NCBI RefSeq assembly: GCF_004120195.1
Contig: NZ_SCHN01000005.1
Coordinates: forward strand, 62,001 to 126,000
Direction of reading: 5' to 3'
Source of the DNA: Enterovibrio baiacu
GTDB taxonomy: Bacteria; Pseudomonadota; Gammaproteobacteria; Enterobacterales; Vibrionaceae
Length of the DNA stretch: 64,000 nt
Below the pieces are notes generated by a model, which searched no databases, was not told the origin of the DNA, and was given only the letters and a program-made list of their open reading frames with translations. Position 1 is the first letter of the stretch. Each line of letters opens with the position of its first letter. Made by a program: the position numbers and the translations under genes. This document shows positions 1-8,486 of the stretch, one piece after another.

Positions 1-2
1 AA

Positions 3-413
3 GAGGTGGCTGCTGAAGTGAAATCTGCCTTCGATGCAGGCGTCGTGGCGGAACACAAGCTTGATAAGGTGGCTGGTAAAGGCACTTTTAACGCACTGAT
101 CCCACTGTTTGAAGCGTGGGAAGAAAATGGCTTGGTCTACCTTGAAAGAAGCGATGCCGAGTTCACCAATCGTGGCTACTTGAAGCTCACGCTGGCAGGG
201 CAATTCTGGGCTGTTACGCTTGCACAGAACCTGATTGAAGTGATTCAAGGCAGTGCACCAAAAGCCTCCGGCGCGACGGCACCTAGGATCATGGGTGGAA
301 TGGCAATGCCAAAAATGGGCATGCCGGGCGCCTTGATGCCTAGCGACGAAAAGAAAACAACATCAGAAGACCAAAAAGAATTAGAAAGTAAAGCGGCTCA
401 CGTCGCTGCATAG
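3..413 (+). CDS. hutW: HutW C-terminal end (radical SAM haem-utilization protein), cut by window edge
   Basis: Only the last 137 or so codons are present; the frame is open to the left edge, so the apparent start inside the window is not real. The segment has the winged-helix-like end of HemN/HutW proteins (around 'FTNRGYLKLTLAGQFW'), followed by a Met/Gly-rich tail. It is called HutW mainly because hutX starts 13 bp downstream on the same strand and hutZ follows, the usual hutWXZ order in vibrios. HutW is a HemN-like radical SAM protein that works with HutX and HutZ in using imported haem. The radical SAM CxxxCxxC motif lies outside the window and cannot be checked. Confidence 0.8.
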   Translation, partial: EVAAEVKSAFDAGVVAEHKLDKVAGKGTFNALIPLFEAWEENGLVYLERSDAEFTNRGYLKLTLAGQFWAVTLAQNLIEVIQGSAPKASGATAPRIMGGMAMPKMGMPGALMPSDEKKTTSEDQKELESKAAHVAA

Positions 414-426
414 GAGTAGTAACACA

Positions 427-951
427 ATGCAACAAGCGATTATCGTCACCTCAGAAACCAAACAGCGCGTTGCTGAATACCTTGAGCAAGATATTCATAC
501 CCCTGTTTCGAACATGGTAGACAGTCTGAAATTGACGGAAGGCGAAATCACGCTGGCACTGCCAGAAGAAATGATCGCGCGCGCAGATGGCGCATTGGCA
601 CAAAGCATTCTTGAAGTGATGCCAACGTGGGGCAAAGTGACCACCATCGTGCATTCTGGTGGTTCAGTTTTCGAATTTAAAGCGGCATTCCCTAAAGGCA
701 AACTTGCTCACGGTTACTACAACCTGATGGGCCGCGAAGGCCAACTGCACGGCCATCTTCGTCTTGAGCTTGTGTCTGACATCGTGTTCGTCAGCAAACC
801 ATTCCGTGGTACAGAAAGTCACTACATTGGTTTCTTCGACAGCACAGGTCATTGTGTATTCAAGATCTACCTGGGTCGCGACAAAAAGCGTCAACTATTC
901 CCAGAGCAAATTGAACTGTTTAATGCCATGAAACAGGAGTTGGCAAAATGA
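427..951 (+). CDS. hutX: HutX, cytosolic haem carrier
   Basis: This 174-aa protein matches the HutX/ChuX-like family in length and content, with a C-terminal stretch including 'FRGTESHYIGFFDSTGHCVFKIYLGR' split over the conserved sheet. HutX binds imported haem in the cytoplasm and passes it to HutZ. The ATG is preceded by a purine-rich 'taggagtag' sequence, a good ribosome binding site. The gene lies 13 bp after hutW, and its stop overlaps the hutZ start by 4 bp, which implies translational coupling. Nothing looks broken. Confidence 0.9.
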   Translation: MQQAIIVTSETKQRVAEYLEQDIHTPVSNMVDSLKLTEGEITLALPEEMIARADGALAQSILEVMPTWGKVTTIVHSGGSVFEFKAAFPKGKLAHGYYNLMGREGQLHGHLRLELVSDIVFVSKPFRGTESHYIGFFDSTGHCVFKIYLGRDKKRQLFPEQIELFNAMKQELAK

Positions 952-1478
952 TCGATAAGGCAGAACGTCTACAAAACCGTCTAGGTCCAGAAATCCAAGA
1001 ATTCCGCGATGCGCGCAAAACGCTGCAATTGGGTACTGTTGATAAAGATGGCAAACCGCATACCAGTTATGCACCGTTCGCATTTTCAGAGCAGGGTTAC
1101 TACATCCTAGTGAGTGACCTTGCTACTCACGGTCAAAACCTAAAGCACAGCAAAGCCGTATCGATCATGATGATCGAAGACGAAAACGAAGCACGCTCTA
1201 TCTTTGCGCGCCGCCGTTTGTCATTCGACACCAATGCAGAGCTTATTGAGCGTGAATCAGCGCTTTGGCAGCAGGGCATCGACGTGATGCAAACGCGCCT
1301 TGGCGAGATGATCGACAACCTTAGCCAGCTAGGTGACTTCCGCCTATACCGCTTAAACCCAGTGATTGGTCGTTACGTGAAGGGCTTCGGTCAAGCCTTC
1401 GACGTAACAGGTGAAGATCTGCTTTCTATCGTGCACCTGAATGAAGGTCACGTTCAGAAAATGAAAGAAGGCATGTAA
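948..1478 (+). CDS. hutZ: HutZ, haem-degrading protein
   Basis: HutZ is a 176-aa protein of the pyridoxamine-phosphate-oxidase-like split-barrel fold that binds haem and degrades it to release iron. The sequence carries the N-terminal 'EFRDARKTLQLGTVD' strand, the central 'FARRRLSFD' stretch and a C-terminal His-containing tail ('HLNEGHVQKMKEG'); in Vibrio cholerae HutZ the haem ligand His lies in this tail. The start overlaps the hutX stop (ATGA). Length and ends fit the family. It is the last gene of the hutWXZ unit before a weak hairpin and the receptor gene. Confidence 0.9.
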   Translation: MIDKAERLQNRLGPEIQEFRDARKTLQLGTVDKDGKPHTSYAPFAFSEQGYYILVSDLATHGQNLKHSKAVSIMMIEDENEARSIFARRRLSFDTNAELIERESALWQQGIDVMQTRLGEMIDNLSQLGDFRLYRLNPVIGRYVKGFGQAFDVTGEDLLSIVHLNEGHVQKMKEGM

Positions 1479-1490
1479 CGCTTTCTACTG

Positions 1491-1518
1491 AGGCTCTGAG
1501 TCCTTTAGAGCCTTTCAT
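1491..1518 (+). terminator. weak terminator-like hairpin after hutZ
   Basis: AGGCTCT (1491-1497) pairs with AGAGCCT (1507-1513) around a 9-nt loop and is followed by a short T-containing stretch. It could attenuate read-through from hutZ into the receptor gene. The tail is poor in T, so termination would be partial at best. Confidence 0.35.
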
Positions 1519-1592
1519 TATAAAAATAACAATTTTTTCGTGCTGAATTCAGCGTGAGCGGCCTTTTATTGCCTAAAGAAAGAGTGAAGGTT

Positions 1593-3764
1593 ATGACAAT
1601 TAAGAAAAACAAACTGGCACTACTCGTCAGTCTTTTCTGCGCGGGAAGTGCTGCCGCACAGGAAGTGTACACGTTTGATGAAGTGGTTGTTTCAGCCACC
1701 CGCAGTGAACAAAACATCAGTGATGTTGCGGTGTCCGTCGATGTTGTTGATAGCAAAAATATCGAAGAAGACCTAGCGCAAGATCTAGAACAAGCCATTG
1801 CCAATGAGCCGGGCGTTTCTATGCCAGGTACTGGCCGCTTTGGTAATTCAGGCTTCAACATTCGTGGCTTGAGCGAGAACTATGTAAAAACCATGGTTGA
1901 TGGCGTCGAACAGCCTGCTTCTTTCGACCCAGGCGCAGATGTCATGCGCAAATATAACAACAACGTAGAAACCGACACACTTCAGCGCATTGAAATCAAT
2001 AAAGGCCCATCATCGAGCCTTTACGGGAGTGATGCTTTAGCGGGTGCCGTGATTATTCGCACCAAAAACCCTGAAGATCTGCTGGCTGACGAAGGTGACG
2101 ATACCTACGCCGCAGTGAAAACTGGCTACTACAGCGTTGATGAAAGCTACAAAGCAACCGCAACGATTGCTAACCGCACGGGTGACTTGGAAACTTTGCT
2201 GATTTTCACGCACCGTGATGGACACGAAACGGCGACGCACGGAAGTGGCGCAGACATTGAGAACCGCGATCGCGGGCAAGCTGACCCATTCGACATCAAC
2301 TCTGATAACTTGCTTGCGAAGGCGTTCTACCAACTGAATGACGACCACCGCATCGGCATTACCGGTGAAATTTTTAATCGCGAAGCAGACGGTTTGATTC
2401 TGTCGAATGAAGGCTATGAAATCATGCCGGGCTTCGTGTATACCCGCAACAGTGCAAGCGACGAAGATCGCCGTAAACGTTTAACGTTTGAACATGATTG
2501 GCAAGCAAACCTGATTGCGTTTGATCGCTTAAAATGGCACCTAACTGGGCTAGAAAGCGAAAGCCTGCACAACACCTACGACGAAACACCTGCTCACGGC
2601 TACCGTAACCGCATGCGTAACGGTGAAGACAAGAGCGTTCAGCTTGATGCGCAATTTGATAAAGCGTTTGAGCTAGACACGAGTTATCACGAAATCAGCT
2701 ACGGGTTTAACTACATTACCAATGAGTTCAACCTTGATTACCGTGACATGTACTTGGAAGGACACAAAGCGGGCACGTTTGAAAACAAAGACGGCGATGT
2801 GCCAAATGCTGAGTCCGTAAAGTGGGGCATCTTCATTCAAGATCAGGCTTTCTTCCTAGAAGAGCGTTTGGTGCTTAATGCCGGCCTTCGTTACGACAAT
2901 TTCTCTGCAGAACCGAAAGGTACTTCAGATTACGCCAAGTCAGACAGTGACGCTGTAACGGCGAAATTGGGTGCGGTATACCATTGGAATCAGAGCCTTA
3001 GCTCTTATGCCAACGTCAGCCAAGGCTTTAAAGCCCCAACGCTGCAAGACTTGTACTACTTCTATGAAACAGACGCGGCTTACGGCGCTGTTTACGAAGC
3101 TAACCCAGATTTGAAGCCTGAAGAGAGCCTAGGCTACGAAACCGGTCTGCGTATTACACAAGATTACGGTCGCTTCGATTTCGCCGTGTACTACAACGAT
3201 TACAAAAACTTTATCGAAGGCACTAAGCTGGCTGACGACAATGGTGAAGGTAAAGAGTTGTGGTCTAAGCAGAATATCAGCAAAGCAGAAATCTACGGTG
3301 CTGAGTTTAAAGCACAACTGGCGTTGGATGTTCTGATGGATGCGCCGACAGGCCTATATTCAGATTTCAGCGTGGCGTACACCCAAGGTAAAGACAAAGA
3401 GAATGGCGAGGCGCTAGATACCGTTTCTCCACTTTCTGCCTACTTTGCGCTGGGTTACACCGATGTAGAAGGCGAGTTTGGTGGCAAGGTTGCGCTGAAA
3501 GCCGTCGCGGGTAAATCTGATTCTGACTGGAGCAATGCGAACGGCAACGATAACGTCACTGCACCAGGTTACGCTGTCACAGATGTAACTGCGTTCTACC
3601 GTCCAATGACAGATTTAACCCTTCGTGCTGGTCTATTTAATGCCTTCGATAAAAAATACTGGGAATACACCAACCTGATTGGTGCAGAAGCGACTGACCA
3701 AGGACTTGATCGTCGCACGCAGCCAGGACGTAATTGGGGTATAGAAGCCGAATACGTCTTCTAA
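1593..3764 (+). CDS. TonB-dependent outer-membrane receptor, haem type (HutA/HutR/HuvA-like)
   Basis: The 723-aa protein starts at ATG 1593 with a signal peptide ending around 'GSAAAQ'; an upstream in-frame GTG (1554) would add residues that spoil the signal peptide. The TonB-box region 'DEVVVSATR' follows the signal, then a plug domain with 'NEPGVSMPG', 'FNIRGL' and 'IEINKGPSSSLYGSDALAGAV', then a 22-strand-type barrel ending in an aromatic residue (Phe). Haem-receptor signatures are visible as FKAP ('SQGFKAPTLQDLYY') and NPDL ('YEANPDLKPEES'), close to the FRAP and NPNL boxes. Position after hutWXZ supports haem or haemoprotein uptake; which named receptor it is cannot be settled by eye. 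Confidence 0.88.
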   Translation: MTIKKNKLALLVSLFCAGSAAAQEVYTFDEVVVSATRSEQNISDVAVSVDVVDSKNIEEDLAQDLEQAIANEPGVSMPGTGRFGNSGFNIRGLSENYVKTMVDGVEQPASFDPGADVMRKYNNNVETDTLQRIEINKGPSSSLYGSDALAGAVIIRTKNPEDLLADEGDDTYAAVKTGYYSVDESYKATATIANRTGDLETLLIFTHRDGHETATHGSGADIENRDRGQADPFDINSDNLLAKAFYQLNDDHRIGITGEIFNREADGLILSNEGYEIMPGFVYTRNSASDEDRRKRLTFEHDWQANLIAFDRLKWHLTGLESESLHNTYDETPAHGYRNRMRNGEDKSVQLDAQFDKAFELDTSYHEISYGFNYITNEFNLDYRDMYLEGHKAGTFENKDGDVPNAESVKWGIFIQDQAFFLEERLVLNAGLRYDNFSAEPKGTSDYAKSDSDAVTAKLGAVYHWNQSLSSYANVSQGFKAPTLQDLYYFYETDAAYGAVYEANPDLKPEESLGYETGLRITQDYGRFDFAVYYNDYKNFIEGTKLADDNGEGKELWSKQNISKAEIYGAEFKAQLALDVLMDAPTGLYSDFSVAYTQGKDKENGEALDTVSPLSAYFALGYTDVEGEFGGKVALKAVAGKSDSDWSNANGNDNVTAPGYAVTDVTAFYRPMTDLTLRAGLFNAFDKKYWEYTNLIGAEATDQGLDRRTQPGRNWGIEAEYVF

Positions 3765-3803
3765 CGCGATAAACAGAAACCTCTGTAACGTGTTAGTGAT
3801 AAG

Positions 3804-3829
3804 CACCCCGGTTCAGCTGGGGTGTTTTT
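3804..3829 (+). terminator. rho-independent terminator of the haem receptor gene
   Basis: CACCCC (3804-3809) pairs with GGGGTG (3819-3824), followed by TTTTT. It lies 40 bp past the receptor stop codon and closes the hut block. Confidence 0.8.
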
Positions 3830-3970
3830 GGTTTCAGCGAAACGTGTTTTAAGTGGCAGAAAGCCTGCCGTGTTTATTCAACCCGCAACCAGGAGCGTTA
3901 CACTGTTTGAGTAGGTTTTATTCTTCAGCGACAATGCCCCTCTATAACGATAAGAAAAATTGGAGACTCA

Positions 3971-5773
3971 GTGAGTAAAGGTGTTCTAACCGAGCTATCA
4001 ACAGGATGGCTTATTCAACAGGCGAAAAAGCAAAAGAAACGCCTGATCATCGCAAACATCATTGCCGTATTCGCCACATTAATCAGTGTGCCAATCCCTT
4101 TGCTTATGCCCCTGATGGTTGATGAAGTGCTTTTGAATCAACCAGACAAAGGCATCGCATTCTTTAACCATCTTTTGCCAGCGTCTCTCCAGCAGCCAGC
4201 CAGCTACATTGTCTTGGTGCTATTGATGGTGATCGTCATGCGCGTGGCGAGTCAGGCGCTAAACATTTGGCAAAGCCGACAGTTCACACTGGTATCTAAA
4301 AACATCACCTGTTTCATCCGTCAACAGCTTCTCGACAAGCTTGGGCGTGTGAGCATGAAAGAGTTCGAGCAGCGCGGCAGCGGCGGTGTGAGCTCGCACC
4401 TTGTGACAGACATTGAAACCCTCGACAACTTCATTGGTAACAGCCTGAGTCGTTTCGTGGTGGGTGTGCTGACCGTCTTCGGTACCGCGATAATTCTTCT
4501 GTGGCTTGATTGGATGCTCGGTTTGTTCATCTTGCTGGTAAACCCGCTGGTGATTTTCCTTTCACGCAAAATGGGTCAGCGCGTTAAGCACCTTAAGAAA
4601 GCCGAGAACCAATCTTTTGAGCGCTTTCAACAGCGTTTGGTCGAAACCCTTGATGGTATCTATCAGCTTCGGGCAGCAAACCGTGAGAAAGCCTACCTCG
4701 ACGTGTTGAAGCAAGATGCCGATGCTATCCGTCATGATGCCGCCAAATACGCGTGGCAATCGGAAGCGGCAGGGCGCATTTCCTTCCTGATGTTCCTCAT
4801 TGGTTTTGAACTTTTCCGTGCCGCAGCCATGTTGATGGTGCTGTTCAGTGATTTGAGTATCGGTCAGATCTTCGCCGTGTTCGGTTACCTGTGGTTCATG
4901 TTGAGCCCAATTCAAGAATTGCTTGGCATTCAATATGCGTGGTTCAGTGCATCTGCGGCCATGAAACGCTTGAATGGTTTGCTTGCGCTAGAAGAAGAGC
5001 AAGTTATCGACACCAAAGGTGAAGACCCTCTAGCGAAGCGCGATACCTTTGGCGTTGAAGTGAAAGATGTCACGTTCGCGTATGATGATGAGAAAACCGT
5101 GCTTAACGGTTTGTCGTTGTCGTTGCCTGCAGGTAAGCGCGTCGCATTGGTGGGTGCATCGGGCGGCGGTAAATCAACGCTTATTCAGCTTCTGCTTGGC
5201 CTTTACCGCAAATCAGATGGCGACATTCTGATTGATGGCGAATCGCTGGATACGCTGGGTTACGACACCCTTCGTCAGCATACCGCCGTGGTATTGCAGC
5301 AGCCGGTGATTTTCAACGACACGCTTCGTGCAAACCTCACGCTAGGCCGTACTGATTTCACTGACGAGCAATTGTGGCAATCACTTGAAATTGCGCAATT
5401 GGGCGAAGTGGTTGAGAAGCTTGATAGCGGACTGGAGTCACAGCTTGGTCGTCAAGGCTTGAAGCTGTCTGGCGGTCAACGTCAACGCCTTGCGATTGCA
5501 CGTATGATCCTCACCAATCCAAAGTTGGTGATCTTGGACGAAGCAACGTCAGCGCTAGATACCGCAACAGAAGCCGCACTGCATGAAGCGCTGAACAACT
5601 TCTTGCAAGGGCGCACCACTCTCATCGTGGCGCACCGTTTATCTGCCGTAAAACAAGCGGATCTGATTTACGTATTAGAAGATGGCAAAGTGGCGCAATG
5701 TGGCAGCCACCAAGACTTGGTGAATGCAGATGGCCTTTACCAAACCCTGTACGGCAACCTTCAAGCGGGTTAA
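3971..5773 (+). CDS. ABC exporter with fused membrane and ATPase domains
   Basis: This 600-aa half-transporter has an N-terminal type I exporter membrane domain (about residues 20-310, six hydrophobic segments) and a C-terminal ATPase domain. The ATPase shows Walker A 'GASGGGKST', Q-loop 'VVLQQPVIF', signature 'LSGGQRQR', Walker B 'LVILDEATSALD' and H-loop 'IVAHRLS'. Such proteins work as dimers in the inner membrane and export lipids, peptides or small molecules; the cargo is not evident. The start is GTG 3971 with 'ggag' 6 bp upstream. The gene stands alone between two terminators, so it is probably not cotranscribed with the receptor. Confidence 0.88.
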   Translation: MSKGVLTELSTGWLIQQAKKQKKRLIIANIIAVFATLISVPIPLLMPLMVDEVLLNQPDKGIAFFNHLLPASLQQPASYIVLVLLMVIVMRVASQALNIWQSRQFTLVSKNITCFIRQQLLDKLGRVSMKEFEQRGSGGVSSHLVTDIETLDNFIGNSLSRFVVGVLTVFGTAIILLWLDWMLGLFILLVNPLVIFLSRKMGQRVKHLKKAENQSFERFQQRLVETLDGIYQLRAANREKAYLDVLKQDADAIRHDAAKYAWQSEAAGRISFLMFLIGFELFRAAAMLMVLFSDLSIGQIFAVFGYLWFMLSPIQELLGIQYAWFSASAAMKRLNGLLALEEEQVIDTKGEDPLAKRDTFGVEVKDVTFAYDDEKTVLNGLSLSLPAGKRVALVGASGGGKSTLIQLLLGLYRKSDGDILIDGESLDTLGYDTLRQHTAVVLQQPVIFNDTLRANLTLGRTDFTDEQLWQSLEIAQLGEVVEKLDSGLESQLGRQGLKLSGGQRQRLAIARMILTNPKLVILDEATSALDTATEAALHEALNNFLQGRTTLIVAHRLSAVKQADLIYVLEDGKVAQCGSHQDLVNADGLYQTLYGNLQAG

Positions 5774-5795
5774 CGCCTCGCCTGACATGCACATG

Positions 5796-5823
5796 AAAGC
5801 CTCGCGAAAGCGGGGCTTTTTTT
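5796..5823 (+). terminator. rho-independent terminator of the ABC exporter gene
   Basis: The stem AAAGCCTCGC / GCGGGGCTTT closes on a GAAA tetraloop (5806-5809) and runs into a T-tract. The 243 bp from here to the next gene show no convincing coding sequence. Confidence 0.85.
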
Positions 5824-6066
5824 CATCTTGATTGAATCTCCATATGCGCAATCAGTTCCATGTACGGAAGTGAGAACGAAGAATAGAAACTCAGTAAAAC
5901 GGAAGGGGAAATTGTCAGGTCGTGATGTAAAGCCGAGGTTCTTGAATCCAAATTGGCAAGTGCGTGAAGTGTGTTCCACCATTAGTAGGAATTCTTTATT
6001 TTTGCCGCCACCAACTGCAGCAAAATCATTACCAATAAACGCCTTTTCTACATGCAGTGAGAGCCA

Positions 6067-6285
6067 ATGAAAGTCATTTTGAAGTCAGACGTAACGTGCC
6101 CCAATTGTGGACACACAAAAACAGAACTCATGCCCATTGGGGAATCGCAGCAGCATTACGAGTGCGAGAACTGCCATGAGGTATTGTTGGTTACTGAAGG
6201 CGGTTGCTGCATCTTTTGTTCTTATGGCGATGTGTCCTGTCCACCGGTTCAAGTCAACGGGACATGCACGAAAAAGCTCCACTAA
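6067..6285 (+). CDS. GDCCVxC-type small cysteine-rich protein
   Basis: The 72-aa product has an N-terminal zinc-ribbon-like pair ('CPNCGH' and 'CENCHE') and a C-terminal 'GGCCIFCSYGDVSCPP' motif. This resembles the GDCCVxC family of small redox or metal-binding proteins, some of whose members carry selenocysteine; here the position is Cys and the first Asp of the motif is Gly. The ATG is taken as written; no strong ribosome binding site is visible. Function is unknown. It converges with the cupin gene. Confidence 0.7.
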   Translation: MKVILKSDVTCPNCGHTKTELMPIGESQQHYECENCHEVLLVTEGGCCIFCSYGDVSCPPVQVNGTCTKKLH

Positions 6286-6342
6286 TGCACCTTTCTTTTT
6301 CTCTCAATGTTCACACTGCCAAGCACCGCAACTTGGCGCTTC

Positions 6343-6675
6343 TCACTCATCATCACGATAAAACACAGCTAACCAGACCGTATCTTGGTCGGGATCTGTC
6401 CAGCTAACACGGTGTTTTGTATGGGCAGGTAGCGTTACCTGATCGCCTTTACACATTTCTAAACGTCTACCGTCCTCGAAGAGTAATTCCGCATTGCCTT
6501 CCAGCACCATGACCCATTCATGTTCGTCTTGGTCATACCAATCTGTTTCAGGCGTCGTTTGTCCACGCGACACTATTCTCTCTATTCGGACAAACGGGTG
6601 TTTGATTATTTCATCAAAAACCTCAGCATTTCGGGCATTTGGAAGGTTTTCTAGTAGGTTGTTTTGTTTAAACAT
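6343..6675 (-). CDS. cupin-domain protein
   Basis: This small single-domain cupin (110 aa from the ATG at 6675) shows the two cupin motif regions 'DQDEHEWVMVLEGNAELLFEDG' (in two parts) and 'LPAHTKHRVSWTDPDQDTVW'. An upstream in-frame TTG at 6699 would add eight residues; the ATG gives the usual family beginning ('MFKQNNLLENLPN'). The metal site is incomplete (few His in motif 1), so a binding rather than catalytic role is possible. Substrate is unknown. Confidence 0.75.
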   Translation of the reverse strand: MFKQNNLLENLPNARNAEVFDEIIKHPFVRIERIVSRGQTTPETDWYDQDEHEWVMVLEGNAELLFEDGRRLEMCKGDQVTLPAHTKHRVSWTDPDQDTVWLAVFYRDDE

Positions 6676-6909
6676 GTTTTCACACTCAGTGTTATGCAAA
6701 TCATTGATAAAAAATAATAAACTCTTTCATCCAGTATCATTGAACGTGGAAAAGAAGAGGGGGTATTAGGGAAATTTATGCTTAGAACCCCCGACAAAAT
6801 TACAAAAACATAACAATTTCACCGTTGTCTCACAAATGCGTCGTATTTCGAAAGTGATATGAAATTACACTCAGCGCGTTAGAGGTCAATTTATACCAAG
6901 GAGATAACG

Positions 6910-7128
6910 ATGAGTGTACATATGTGGTATTGCGATAGCTGCAAAGCCGAAACTGGTCATGACGTACGTGAGCAAGGCCACCACGATCAAGCCGTTCGCG
7001 CGAAAACAACCCCGCCAGCAGGCACACATTCAGATTCAACAGAATGTACGTGTACGGTATGCGGCAATATTCAGTGGGTCGATCCTGTCGATATCTTCCA
7101 TCTTGATGTGCACGATTTTGGCGACTAA
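6910..7128 (+). CDS. small zinc-ribbon protein of unknown function
   Basis: The 72-aa protein begins at ATG 6910 with a good ribosome binding site ('aaggagat', 6898-6905). It has two Cys pairs, 'CDSC' near residue 8 and 'CTVC' near residue 50, typical of a zinc ribbon, plus many His and Asp residues in the C-terminal half ('DIFHLDVHDFGD'). I do not recognise a named family. It is monocistronic and followed by a terminator-like hairpin. Confidence 0.7.
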   Translation: MSVHMWYCDSCKAETGHDVREQGHHDQAVRAKTTPPAGTHSDSTECTCTVCGNIQWVDPVDIFHLDVHDFGD

Positions 7129-7213
7129 CACAACAAGCGGTATCAACCACGAATAGAAGCTCACACGAGTGCGCCAACGTGGTACGTAAACCGTGCTGTA
7201 AGCATGAGAGAGG

Positions 7214-7236
7214 GCAGAATGTTTCTGCTCTTTTTT
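7214..7236 (+). terminator. rho-independent terminator
   Basis: GCAGAA (7214-7219) pairs with TTCTGC (7223-7228) and runs into TCTTTTTT. It is 85 bp beyond the zinc-ribbon gene and probably ends its transcript. Confidence 0.6.
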
Positions 7237-7348
7237 GTTTCTACCTTTCGTCAAACATCTGCTTTCTTTTCTACGTTCTCACCATTCTTATTCCATGCGA
7301 GTTCTCCTTCCATGTTAACGACGTAATTAAGTAGGTTTTAAGTGGGTT

Positions 7349-7367
7349 ATAACGCACTATAACTTAT
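7349..7367 (+). repeat. 19-bp sequence shared with the recombinase upstream region (inverted)
   Basis: ATAACGCACTATAACTTAT occurs here and, as its exact reverse complement, at 35670-35688, immediately before the tyrosine recombinase gene. The surrounding bases are partly alike too: a TTTAAA next to a G-run lies about 30-40 bp further out in both places. It sits in a gene-free AT-rich gap (7129-7601) with no recombinase of its own. Confidence 0.6.
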
Positions 7368-7490
7368 ATTTTATGACCACCTAATCTATACACAATAATG
7401 GGTTTAAATACCGGTATTAGTCGTAATGCACTGAAATGTAATGGATAGTTTAAAGCGTGGCTTACTACGTGATTAGGAGGAAGGCCGATA

Positions 7491-7637
7491 GTGAAAACAG
7501 GATACAAACACATGCAGAAGGTCATGTGTTTACTCAATACAAAACGCCCTCAATCACTGAGGGCGTTTGTTTTTCTCTTCTTGTCACTGAAGCCAGAGTC
7601 GTTAAAGTGCTCTGACTTTTACGTTCTTACCGCATGA
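7491..7637 (+). CDS. possible 48-aa small protein (doubtful)
   Basis: A GTG at 7491 follows a very strong Shine-Dalgarno sequence ('taggaggaag', 7473-7482) and opens 48 codons ending at TGA 7635. The product begins 'MKTGYKHMQKVMCLLNTK' and has a short hydrophobic run ('AFVFLFLSL'). Against it: the frame reads straight through the terminator hairpin at 7542-7568 and into the end of the RNase T2 gene. It may instead be a leader or chance ORF. Confidence 0.2.
   Translation: MKTGYKHMQKVMCLLNTKRPQSLRAFVFLFLSLKPESLKCSDFYVLTA
7542..7575 (-). terminator. bidirectional terminator for the RNase T2 gene
   Basis: An 11-bp stem, AAACGCCCTCA (7542-7552) with TGAGGGCGTTT (7558-7568), has a 5-nt loop. T-rich tails follow on the plus strand, and TTTTG on the minus strand. 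It lies 34 bp past the end of the RNase T2 gene. Confidence 0.8.
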
Positions 7638-8486
7638 ACGTTCCATCTCGGTACAGGCTTCGGCGATACCTTCTTTAGAGAAACAGATTCGGATTTCATC
7701 CAGCGTGTTTTTCGGACCAGAGCCTTCATCACAGGCCAATTCGATCATGTTTGCTTTCAGGCGTGGATTCTTGTCGATAACCGCTTGTCGGATCTCGTCT
7801 TGAGAAAACTTTCCTGACGACAGATCGGGCAAAGAGAGGGAATCCCACAGTTGGCCAGTGAAGTCATAATACTCCGAACGCGAAAGGCCAGAGCAGGTGC
7901 CGTGCTTTTTCCATTCGTGGCTAATCAGGTAATCCGATGGCATAAACGCGAAGATTTCCTTCTTGTTAATGCTGTCCACCATGTTTGCTGGCACGTCGCA
8001 GTTGCCAGGGTAACCTTTGTTGTATTGCGGCCATAAGCCGTGAACGATCCATTCACGTGAACATTGAGGCTGGTTCTTGCCTTTCACAAGACAGAATTCC
8101 GGCGAATAGCTTAGCGCTAACTTGTAGTAATCAAATTGTCCTGCCACATGCTTGTTATCGCTACGCGAGTACTTCTTTGATTTCGGCGGTTTAGCGCCGT
8201 CACCACGGGTTTTGATGGTGTCTTTGTCCTTCACTGTGCCGCAGTCTGTTTTTGTCCATTTGTCGCCGACACCATCAATACGAATACGCACAAAATCTTT
8301 GGCTGCGTTGTTGTACGTCAGAGTTTGATAGGTCGTGCCGACATCGAGAGTCGATAAGTTAGAGTTTGATAGTTGTTTAATGCGCTGTGCGTACGGACAT
8401 TCTTGCGTCGCAGTGAAGGTGTCGGCGAGAGAATGCGAAGAGAAAAGCATCGCCGCGAAGATAATAGGGACGTTAAGGCGTTTCAT
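7602..8486 (-). CDS. ribonuclease T2 family protein, exported
   Basis: The 294-aa protein has a signal peptide ending at 'HSLA', an N-terminal extension of about 100 residues, then an RNase T2 domain. Both active-site blocks are present: CAS-1 'WIVHGLWPQ' and CAS-2 'HEWKKHGTCSG', with the catalytic His residues and the Lys/Glu between them. These enzymes (RNase I in E. coli) cut single-stranded RNA in the periplasm or outside the cell through 2',3'-cyclic phosphates. The Cys count suits disulfides in an exported enzyme. Its extra N-terminal domain makes it longer than E. coli RNase I (268 aa). It is monocistronic. Confidence 0.9.
   Translation of the reverse strand: MKRLNVPIIFAAMLFSSHSLADTFTATQECPYAQRIKQLSNSNLSTLDVGTTYQTLTYNNAAKDFVRIRIDGVGDKWTKTDCGTVKDKDTIKTRGDGAKPPKSKKYSRSDNKHVAGQFDYYKLALSYSPEFCLVKGKNQPQCSREWIVHGLWPQYNKGYPGNCDVPANMVDSINKKEIFAFMPSDYLISHEWKKHGTCSGLSRSEYYDFTGQLWDSLSLPDLSSGKFSQDEIRQAVIDKNPRLKANMIELACDEGSGPKNTLDEIRICFSKEGIAEACTEMERSCGKNVKVRAL

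Noticed and set aside
5828-6070. 80-codon plus-strand open frame
   Set aside because: It begins inside terminator DNA, lacks a ribosome binding site and overlaps the start of the GDCCVxC gene; the composition is not protein-like.
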